A stretch of DNA of 64,000 bases, from positions 62,001 to 126,000 of the forward strand of contig JAPPGH010000050.1 of NCBI GenBank assembly GCA_026914155.1. The letters run 5' to 3'. Each line of letters begins with the position of its first letter. Positions within the stretch are counted from its first letter, which is position 1. This document shows positions 24,199 through 31,049 of this stretch, piece after piece. Origin of the DNA: Candidatus Palauibacter rhopaloidicola (GTDB lineage: Bacteria; Gemmatimonadota; Gemmatimonadetes; Palauibacterales; Palauibacteraceae). The translations under genes were made by a program, and so were the position numbers. The notes under the pieces were generated by a model. It was not told where the DNA came from and did no database searches. It was given only the letters and a program-made list of their open reading frames with translations.

Positions 24199-25173
24199 TC
24201 AGTAACTCAGTTGCAGGCGGGCCATCGAAACGATATCCGCCACCTGGGGTAGATGCGCCTCCTCCAGCTCGGCCGCGTACGGCACCGGCGTGTCGAGTGC
24301 GGCCGCCCGTCGGATCGGTGCGTCAAGCCACTCGAACGCACGCTCGCAAACCAGAGCCGCCACCTCGCCGCCGAAGCCGCCGAACCGCGGCGCTTCGTGC
24401 AGGACGAGAAGCCTCCCCGTCTTCTTCACGCTCTCGAGGATCGCGGCGCTATCGAGCGGTTGCAGCGTCCTCAGATCGATAATCTCAATCTCCGCGCCAT
24501 CCTCCACCGCGACCTGCTCGGCAGCGTCGTGCGCAGTATGGACCATGGCGCCATACGTGACCAGCGTGAGGTCCGTTCCTCCGCGGTGCGTTCGGGCCTT
24601 GCCCAGTGGAGTCAGGAACTCCTCGCCTTCCTCGAGCTCTTCACGAAGTCTTCGATACAGGTACTTGTGCTCGAAGAAGAGGACCGGGTCCGGATCCCGA
24701 ATCGCGGCCTTGAGCAGCCCCTTCGCATCCCTCACCGTGGCCGGAGCCACCAGCTTGAGGCCCGGCACGTTGGCGAAATACGACTCGACGTTCTGCGAGT
24801 GAAAGGGCCCCGCGCGCACACCCGCGCCGCAGGGTCCCCGAATCACCAGGCCGGCCCCCACCCCCGTTCGGTAGCGAACCTTGGCGGCGAAGTTCACGAT
24901 CACGTTGAAGGCCGGCGCGATGAAGTCGATGAACTGCATCTCGCACACGGGCTTCAGGCCCATCTGTGCCGCCCCGATCGCCGCGCCCACGATCGCCGCT
25001 TCGCTGATCGGAGTGTCGATGACGCGGTCTTCGCCGAATTCCGCGAGCAACCCCTCGGTAATCCTGAAGGCCCCGCCATAGGCGCCAATATCCTCGCCCA
25101 TGATGAAGACATCGGCGTCCGCACGCATTTCCTCATGGATCGCCTGTCGAATCGCCTCAAGATAGGTAGCCAC
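24199..25173 (-). CDS. 2-oxoacid dehydrogenase E1 component, beta subunit
   Basis: E1-beta pairs with E1-alpha to form the thiamine-diphosphate decarboxylase that feeds E2. The product has ATYLEAIRQAIHEEM, MGEDIGAYGGAFRITEGL, DTPISEAAIVGAAIGAA, the phosphate-loop-like VIRGPCGAGVRAGPFHSQ, and IDLRTLQPLD typical of PdhB/BkdB proteins. I chose GTG 25173, where the family N-terminus begins; TTG 25209 would add 12 residues. No E1-alpha gene is adjacent, so the alpha subunit must be encoded elsewhere. The E2 gene follows 33 bp on. Confidence 0.93.
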   Translation of the reverse strand: MATYLEAIRQAIHEEMRADADVFIMGEDIGAYGGAFRITEGLLAEFGEDRVIDTPISEAAIVGAAIGAAQMGLKPVCEMQFIDFIAPAFNVIVNFAAKVRYRTGVGAGLVIRGPCGAGVRAGPFHSQNVESYFANVPGLKLVAPATVRDAKGLLKAAIRDPDPVLFFEHKYLYRRLREELEEGEEFLTPLGKARTHRGGTDLTLVTYGAMVHTAHDAAEQVAVEDGAEIEIIDLRTLQPLDSAAILESVKKTGRLLVLHEAPRFGGFGGEVAALVCERAFEWLDAPIRRAAALDTPVPYAAELEEAHLPQVADIVSMARLQLSY

Positions 25174-25227
25174 GACGCAAGAATAACCGCGCGCCGTCCG
25201 CACCGGCAACGCCTCGAGCGTTGTACT

Positions 25228-26313
25228 TTACTTACACGTAAAGGGCACTTCCGTAACCTGCAGCGCGATTCCCGGATGGCCGATCGACTCCAACACCGCA
25301 CCGATGGCGATCTCCCGCCGAAGGTAGCCGAGGCCGATGGGTCCGAAACGCGGAGAATAATCCGCGGAGGTGATGAGGCCGACCGGCTTCGCGCCACCGG
25401 TATCGGAGGGCACTCGAAGTTCGGCGCCCACGAGGTCGCGTGCCTCGTGGAGGGTGTTCGGGGTCCAGCGAAGCCCGCGCAGGTGGCGGTTCACATGGCC
25501 CCGGTAGTGGATCCGAGCGACGACTTCCTGGCCGGTGAAGCACCCCTTGGCAAAGCTGATCGCCCGGTCATCCTGGCCCGCCTCCTGGGCCAGCCGCTCG
25601 GCGCCCAGTTCGGACCCGAAGACCGGCAATCCCCGCTCCAACCGCAGGATCTCCCAGTCTCCCCGGGTGGCGGCGGCTCCACCCGCCCGCGTGACGGCGC
25701 CCTCCAGCTGTCTCGAAAGCCGTTGCCCCTCTCCCGCTCGGCCGGTGTGGTCCACATACAGGTCGAACCCGGCCCCCTCGATCTCCTCCCGGCAAACCAG
25801 GAGGGCCGGAATGCCGTTGATCCGTAGGGTTGTCGCCTCGAGTGGGGCCAGTTCGCCGGGCTGCCGCACACACGAGACTTCCGCAGCCGCTTCCCAGTGT
25901 TCGAGCGCTCCGGCGGCCCGTGGTCCGATGAGCGTATGCACGGAAACACTCGTCTCGCGGTGCCCGGCGAGCATCGGAGGCACGTATGTCCGAAGGTGAT
26001 CCATCAGAGGGGGCAGGGCATCGCCCGGCGCGTCGAGCCAGACGGTTTCCGTTCCCGCGTCTCCGGCGTCGCGCTCGAAACCCGCCGCGGGCAGAATCCG
26101 AAGATCGGCGACGACGCGACCGCGGCGATCGAGAAGAAAGGAATAGACGCCCCGCCCCGACGGGACATCCGTCACATCGTTCGAGGCGAGGCCGTTCACG
26201 ACCCGTAGCGCCCCGGCGCCCGATACGGCGACGACCGCGCGCCGGAGGTCCGAGAACAGTCCGACACGCTCGACGACGGCACGATAGCCGGCGGACCCGG
26301 AACCCTCCGGCAT
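25228..26313 (-). CDS. ygfZ: YgfZ/GcvT-type folate-binding Fe-S cluster assembly factor
   Basis: YgfZ (IBA57 family) uses tetrahydrofolate and supports repair or assembly of 4Fe-4S enzymes such as MiaB and aconitase. The 361-aa protein has the aminomethyltransferase-like fold with RVVNGLASNDVT near the N-terminus, YSFLLDRRGRVVADLRI, and the diagnostic KGCFTGQEVVARIHYRG containing the functional Cys. The neighbourhood is rich in Fe-S enzymes (SDH, an aconitase-like enzyme, formate dehydrogenase), consistent with the role. It is read toward E1-beta with a 54-bp gap. Confidence 0.9.
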   Translation of the reverse strand: MPEGSGSAGYRAVVERVGLFSDLRRAVVAVSGAGALRVVNGLASNDVTDVPSGRGVYSFLLDRRGRVVADLRILPAAGFERDAGDAGTETVWLDAPGDALPPLMDHLRTYVPPMLAGHRETSVSVHTLIGPRAAGALEHWEAAAEVSCVRQPGELAPLEATTLRINGIPALLVCREEIEGAGFDLYVDHTGRAGEGQRLSRQLEGAVTRAGGAAATRGDWEILRLERGLPVFGSELGAERLAQEAGQDDRAISFAKGCFTGQEVVARIHYRGHVNRHLRGLRWTPNTLHEARDLVGAELRVPSDTGGAKPVGLITSADYSPRFGPIGLGYLRREIAIGAVLESIGHPGIALQVTEVPFTCK

Positions 26314-26337
26314 CAGGTCGACACGGCCCGCCGAGGC

Positions 26338-26368
26338 AAAAAAAGCTCCCGGGCCGAAACCCGGGAGC
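26338..26368 (-). terminator. Rho-independent terminator of the barrel/OmpA operon
   Basis: On the minus strand GCTCCCGGG (26360-26368) and CCCGGGAGC (26345-26353) pair perfectly around a 6-nt loop and are followed by seven T residues (26338-26344 complement). It sits 37 bp beyond the stop of the OmpA-type lipoprotein gene, just before ygfZ. Confidence 0.9.
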
Positions 26369-26405
26369 CTGGCTCCAACCTGGCCATCAAGCGCAACTCA
26401 GGACA

Positions 26406-27044
26406 CTAATCCGAGCCCGGTCCGGCCCACTCGACGACGAACGTCGCACGACGGTTCTCGATCCCGGTCTGGCGATCTTCGACTCCGGTGTCCTGGTTCA
26501 CGAGGCGCGACTCACCCATGGCCGCAACGCCGATGTTGTCCGCGTTCATCCCCGCGGTTTGCACGAGGTAGTCCCTCACGCTCTCGGCGCGTGCCAGGGA
26601 CAAACTCATGTTGTACGCCTCGGATCCGGCGCTGTCTGCCGAGCCCTCCACGGTGATCCGGGCCGCAGGGAAGGATCCCAGGATTGTGGCCGCGAACGCG
26701 TCGAGAATCGGGCGGTCGACGGCCCGCACCTCGGAGCTGTTGAAGTCGAAGTGCACCGGCAGGGAAACAGCGAGTCCCGCCCCGTGCATGTCGTCGTCGC
26801 TGACGTGACCTCCGAACTCCTGGCGCAGACGATCAAGACCGCTCCGCAACTCCTCTATATCGCCCTGAAGCGCTTCCACCGCGGCCGTATTCGCGGAAAT
26901 GCGGCTCTCGTGATCCGCAAGCTGCCCATCGACGGGCTCCATGACGCGATCGAGTTCCCACTGGCGCACGAGCTGCATGCAACCCGCAGACAGGAAGGCT
27001 AGAGTCACCACAACCATCGGCACCCACACCCTGTTCTGGCGCAT
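26406..27044 (-). CDS. OmpA-family lipoprotein (Pal-like)
   Basis: The 212-aa precursor has a lipoprotein signal peptide with lipobox LSAGC, so it should be lipidated at the Cys. A coiled-coil region follows (about residues 40-75), then an OmpA-like peptidoglycan-binding domain with PVHFDFNSSEVRAVDRPILD, VEGSADSAGSEAYN, LSLARAESVRDYL and the C-terminal ENRRATFVVEW. Such proteins tie the outer membrane to peptidoglycan. The ATG has an AAGGAGGAG ribosome site. It follows the barrel gene by 25 bp and is ended by a strong terminator, making a two-gene operon. Confidence 0.9.
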   Translation of the reverse strand: MRQNRVWVPMVVVTLAFLSAGCMQLVRQWELDRVMEPVDGQLADHESRISANTAAVEALQGDIEELRSGLDRLRQEFGGHVSDDDMHGAGLAVSLPVHFDFNSSEVRAVDRPILDAFAATILGSFPAARITVEGSADSAGSEAYNMSLSLARAESVRDYLVQTAGMNADNIGVAAMGESRLVNQDTGVEDRQTGIENRRATFVVEWAGPGSD

Positions 27045-27069
27045 CCTGACTACTCCTCCTTTTTGCGGC

Positions 27070-27723
27070 TTATGGGAAGTTGACCCGGAGGCCAACCGAG
27101 AGCGGGAACTCCATGATTGAGTTGAACCCCGGCTGGCCGTTGAGTGCGCCGTACGCGGCCGTCGCCTCAGCATCTGAATCGGAGTAGCGGAGTTCGGCCT
27201 GCGCGAAGAGCGTGACCATCGGGACCCCCGTCTCCGCATGGCGAGCGAAGTTGAGCCCCGCCCTGATTCCCGCGTTGGCCGAGAGATACGACCCGTTCAC
27301 CAGGACCACCCTCCTATCAGGCAGCTGGATCGGATCCGTATCGATCGTCGAGGCGCCGAGGCCGAAATCGACCGCCACGGATGTGCTTCCCATCGGATCC
27401 GTCAGGTGATATTCGATCCCGCCCGTCACATGGAAGATCTGAAAGTTCGGGTCGACGGATCCCTTCGTGCCGAGCATGTCGAAAGCTCCCTCGACCCGCA
27501 GCGCCAGACGCGGGCGCAGGAAGTAGGACGCCGCGCCCGAGAAGGACGGACCCGCCTCGGCGGCATCGGCGATCTCGCCCATCGGGACGGCCATCCCGAC
27601 TCCGCCCTCAAACGACCAGAACATCGGAGAATAGGGACTCTGGGCCTCGGCCCGGGTCGGCAGAAAAGCGAACGCAGCCATCGCGCCAACCACCAACACC
27701 AGCTTTCTGAACACATCCTTCAT
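27070..27723 (-). CDS. Outer-membrane beta-barrel protein (OmpW/OmpA-barrel type)
   Basis: The 217-aa precursor has a signal peptide (KLVLVVGAMAAFAFLPTRAEA) and a mature sequence of alternating amphipathic strands ending in an aromatic/Phe-Pro terminus (PLSVGLRVNFP), typical of small outer-membrane barrels. Strands such as LRPRLALRVEGAFDML and GGIEYHLTDPMG are visible. No ligand can be assigned. The start is set by AGGAGGTC three bases before the ATG, and a promoter-like pair lies at 27855-27883. It is the first gene of an operon with the OmpA-type lipoprotein. Confidence 0.8.
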   Translation of the reverse strand: MKDVFRKLVLVVGAMAAFAFLPTRAEAQSPYSPMFWSFEGGVGMAVPMGEIADAAEAGPSFSGAASYFLRPRLALRVEGAFDMLGTKGSVDPNFQIFHVTGGIEYHLTDPMGSTSVAVDFGLGASTIDTDPIQLPDRRVVLVNGSYLSANAGIRAGLNFARHAETGVPMVTLFAQAELRYSDSDAEATAAYGALNGQPGFNSIMEFPLSVGLRVNFP

Positions 27724-27854
27724 ATCGACCTCCTGCGAGTTATGAGGCTGCCGAGGAACGCGCGGACTGTCTGATTCGCCACGCAAACCAGGCACGAACG
27801 TCCAACTGCAACCAGCGGCACCCGGCCTCCGATGTCGCCGGAAAAACCGATGCA

Positions 27855-27883
27855 AGCTAAGCCCGATGTCGAATGACATGCAA
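27855..27883 (-). promoter_or_regulatory. Probable promoter of the barrel/OmpA operon
   Basis: On the minus strand TTGCAT (27878-27883) is followed after exactly 17 bp by TTAGCT (27855-27860). The same TTGC-- / N17 / TTAGCT arrangement occurs before the serine palmitoyltransferase gene at 38187-38215, which supports it as a real local promoter class. It leaves a leader of about 125 nt. Confidence 0.45.
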
Positions 27884-27967
27884 GAGATACAACGCGTGCT
27901 CCGGCGCGTGCGGCACCCTCGTTCCGGGGAGGCCGAACAGGCTCCCGAATACGCGAAGATCCGCGGG

Positions 27968-28879
27968 TCAGGCCCGGGAGACGTACGCCGCCAATCCCGT
28001 TGCGAGGTCGCGCGGATCAAACGCCGGAAAACGCCGGCGGGCCAGATCGGAATCGGCGATCCCATCCTGGGTCGCGAAGTCTACGGCATCGCGTGACAGG
28101 ATCTGGCCGGGGAGACGCTCCGCGCAGGCGGCGGCGAGCTTAATCAGACCTTCCGGAATGTGTAGAATCGCCCGGCGCCGTCCGAGCGCCGTCATGGCCG
28201 TCCGAACGACGTCGTCCAGCGAGAGGGTCTCCGGCCCACCCGCCTCCAGAGTGAGCCCGTCTCCCGCCGAACCCAGCGTCGCCTCGCACACGAGGTCCGC
28301 CAGGTCATCCACATGTATCGGAGTGATCCGCCCGGCGCCGTCCCCCAGTTGTGGAAAAACGAACGGAATCCCGCGAATGAGCGCGATGAAGCGGTTGAGG
28401 CTCCGGTCTTCGGGCCCGTAGACCCATGAGGGCCGAACGATGACGTGTTCGAGTCCCGAGTCCCGCACCGACGCCTCCGCCAGCCCCTTGGCGCGATACC
28501 AGGTGCGTGCGGAGCCGGGATCGGCTCCGACTCCGGACAGGTAGACGAGTTTGCGTACTCCCGCCTGCACGGCGGCCTCCGCCAGCGCGGCCGTGCCGCG
28601 GGCGTCGACCTCCACGAACGTCCGGCCGCGGGCGGGCGCCTCCACCGGATAGCCCGGGAACTGGACGGAGAGGATGGCCGCGTCCACGGCGTCCATCGCC
28701 CGTGCGAGCGCGGCGGGCCGACGCACATCGCCCTCGACGTATTCCGCCGGGAGTCCGATGCTCTTCGCGCGGGCGGGGTTTCGGGTCAGCACGGCAACCC
28801 GCACCCCGCGACGGTGCAGCCCCCGGACGAAGGCACGCCCGAGAAAGCCTGTTCCACCCGCGACGAGGACCCGCTGCAT
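27968..28879 (-). CDS. Atypical SDR / NDUFA9-like NAD(P)-binding protein
   Basis: This 303-aa Rossmann-fold protein starts with VLVAGGTGFLGRAFVRGL, the glycine motif of atypical/extended short-chain dehydrogenases. It continues with YVEGDVRRPAAL, LVYLSGVGAD, a WYRAKGLAEASVRDSGL segment in place of the usual YxxxK, and VIRPSWVYGPEDRSLNRF. This pattern is typical of the NDUFA9/NAD(P)H-binding group, some of which act on ubiquinone-linked or carotenoid-type substrates; the substrate here is unknown. GGGAGGTG precedes the ATG. The gene is divergent from the aconitase-like gene. Confidence 0.85.
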   Translation of the reverse strand: MQRVLVAGGTGFLGRAFVRGLHRRGVRVAVLTRNPARAKSIGLPAEYVEGDVRRPAALARAMDAVDAAILSVQFPGYPVEAPARGRTFVEVDARGTAALAEAAVQAGVRKLVYLSGVGADPGSARTWYRAKGLAEASVRDSGLEHVIVRPSWVYGPEDRSLNRFIALIRGIPFVFPQLGDGAGRITPIHVDDLADLVCEATLGSAGDGLTLEAGGPETLSLDDVVRTAMTALGRRRAILHIPEGLIKLAAACAERLPGQILSRDAVDFATQDGIADSDLARRRFPAFDPRDLATGLAAYVSRA

Positions 28880-29021
28880 GACTTCACCTCCCGACTGGCG
28901 CCGGGGCGCGCATCACCTGAACATCCCCCTGGATGACATCCCCGGATGACATCGTAGCCGTCGTCGGATTCCAGACCAATGTCACCCCGATCTTCTGGCC
29001 CGGTCAGGGCGGGAGTACAAC

Positions 29022-31049
29022 ATGCTGGAACATCTGCTCGAGACCGAGGTGGCCAGGCGTCCGCCGACCGTGCGCTTCCAGGGCCGCATCCTCTTTCTTA
29101 CCGAAGATCCGGACCTCGTCCGCCGCCAAGTCGCGGGGGAGGACCTCGACTGGGATCCGTCGATCCCTCTGCGCGACGACATTTCGACCGATGAGATCAC
29201 GCCCGGCTGGGTCTGCTACCACTTCGACGAGAAGCTGGGTGAATACCCGTACGTGGGCCTCCTGTGCGGCGACGAGCGCCCGATCGGCCGCAACGACATC
29301 CGGAAGGGCGGCTTCGTGTGCTCCGTGTCCGGAAAGAGGCGTGGGAAGGGGTCGAGCCGGGAGGCTTCGCCGTATGCCGAGCGCGCCGCCGGCCTCCGCG
29401 TCGTCATCGGGGAGAACATCGAGCGCATCTACGGGGAGAACTGCGCGAACATCGGCCTCCTCGCCTCCACGGATTTCTCCCTGATCGAGAAGATCCGGCG
29501 CGGGGAGGAAATCCCGCTCGACGCGTTCATTGGAGACGCGGGGCGCATTCAGCGCGACATCATCGAGTACGGCGGGCTGCTCGACTACGCCGTGGCGAGG
29601 CTGAAGGGATTCGTCACGCTCCCCGGCATCACGACCCCGGCGGACCGCCCGCAGACGATCGCGGAGAAGATCATCGCCCGGCACTGGGTCGCCGACGCGG
29701 CCTCCGGCGCGCTGGGCGTTCCCGCCGTGCAACCGGGCGACACCGGCTTCCTCCGGGCCGACCTTCGCTTCTCCCACGAGTACGTGACCCCCATGGCGTC
29801 GACGTTCTGGGAGGACTTCGCGGGCGACGCGGGACTGAACGATACCGAGTCCATCGTCTTCTTCCGGGACCACCTCGCGTTCCTCGACGAGGTCATCACG
29901 GAGGAGAGGAAGGCGGCAGGCCTGCTCGACGCGGCCCATGCCCTGCACGACCGCCAGCGGGAGTTCGCCGCCGCCAAGGGCGTGCGCCTGCACGGCGAAC
30001 TGCCGGACCGCACGGGGAGCGAGGGGATCTGCCATATCGTGGTGCAGGACCGCTACGCGCTGCCCGGCCAGATCATCATCGGCAGCGATTCGCACACCCC
30101 GCATTCGGGTGCGCTGGGATGCGTGGCCTTCGGCGTGGGCACGTCCGCGATCGTCAACGCCTGGGCGACCCGCGACGTCCGGCTGGAAGTGCCGGAGTCG
30201 ATCCGGGTGAACATCACGGGCGAGCCGCCCGCCGGCGTCGTGGCGAAAGACCTCATCCTCGAACTGCTGCGTCACCCGACCCTCAAGAACGGCGAGGCCA
30301 TCGGACGCATCATCGAATTCACGGGAGAGGCCGTGGAGGCGCTGTCCATCGATGAACGCGCGACTCTGACGAACATGGCGGCCGAGGTCGGGGGCTTCAC
30401 CGGCATCATCGCCCCGGACGCGGAGACGGTGGCGTGGATCGCCGGACGGCGCGGCCTGGCGGTGAACGAGGTCCGGGCACTGTGCGACGGACTGTACAGC
30501 GACGCGGGGGCGGACTATGCGGCGACGATCGAGATGGACGCGAGCGGCATCGAACCGATGGTCGCGACCCCGGGCGATCCCGGAAACGGCGTGCCCGTCT
30601 CGGCCCTCGAAGGGGACGTGAGCCTGGACACCGTGTTCGTCGGGTCCTGCACGGGAGCGAAGCGGGCGGACTTCGAGATGTATGCCGCGGTGGCGCGGGA
30701 GGCGGTGGCGGCGGGGAAGCGGGTGCCGCCGTCCGTCCGCGCCTATGCCCAGTACGGCTCCATCGATGTGGAGGCGTGGAGCCGGGAACGGGGCCACGAC
30801 CGGGCGCTCCGGGATGCGGGATTCGACGTCCTCGCTCCCGGCTGCGGAGCCTGCATCAACGCGGGGCCGGGCGTCTCGACGACGAAGGATCAGGTCACGA
30901 TCAGCTCCATCAATCGGAACTTCCCCGGCCGCAGCGGACCGGGGCAGGTGTACCTGGCAAGTCCGTTGACGTGCGTGGCCTCGGCGATCGAGGGAAGAAT
31001 CGTCGCGTACGGAGACGCGCCGTGGAGCCGCGGGACCCCCAGCTCCTAA
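29022..31049 (+). CDS. Aconitase-family hydro-lyase with swivel domain first
   Basis: This 675-aa enzyme of the aconitase/isopropylmalate dehydratase superfamily is built in reversed order. Residues about 45-200 form the small swivel domain (RDDISTDEITPGWV, GFVCSVSGKRRGKGSSRE, YGENCANIGLLASTDF). Residues about 310-670 form the large Fe-S domain, with IIIGSDSHTPHSGALGCVAF and cluster ligands in VFVGSCTGAKRADFEM and LAPGCGACINAGPG. Swivel-first order is known in AcnB, but the AcnB HEAT region is absent and the body is LeuC/LeuD-like. With sdh, icd and ygfZ nearby it may be the cell's aconitase; isopropylmalate or a related acid is the alternative. Confidence 0.85.
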   Translation: MLEHLLETEVARRPPTVRFQGRILFLTEDPDLVRRQVAGEDLDWDPSIPLRDDISTDEITPGWVCYHFDEKLGEYPYVGLLCGDERPIGRNDIRKGGFVCSVSGKRRGKGSSREASPYAERAAGLRVVIGENIERIYGENCANIGLLASTDFSLIEKIRRGEEIPLDAFIGDAGRIQRDIIEYGGLLDYAVARLKGFVTLPGITTPADRPQTIAEKIIARHWVADAASGALGVPAVQPGDTGFLRADLRFSHEYVTPMASTFWEDFAGDAGLNDTESIVFFRDHLAFLDEVITEERKAAGLLDAAHALHDRQREFAAAKGVRLHGELPDRTGSEGICHIVVQDRYALPGQIIIGSDSHTPHSGALGCVAFGVGTSAIVNAWATRDVRLEVPESIRVNITGEPPAGVVAKDLILELLRHPTLKNGEAIGRIIEFTGEAVEALSIDERATLTNMAAEVGGFTGIIAPDAETVAWIAGRRGLAVNEVRALCDGLYSDAGADYAATIEMDASGIEPMVATPGDPGNGVPVSALEGDVSLDTVFVGSCTGAKRADFEMYAAVAREAVAAGKRVPPSVRAYAQYGSIDVEAWSRERGHDRALRDAGFDVLAPGCGACINAGPGVSTTKDQVTISSINRNFPGRSGPGQVYLASPLTCVASAIEGRIVAYGDAPWSRGTPSS

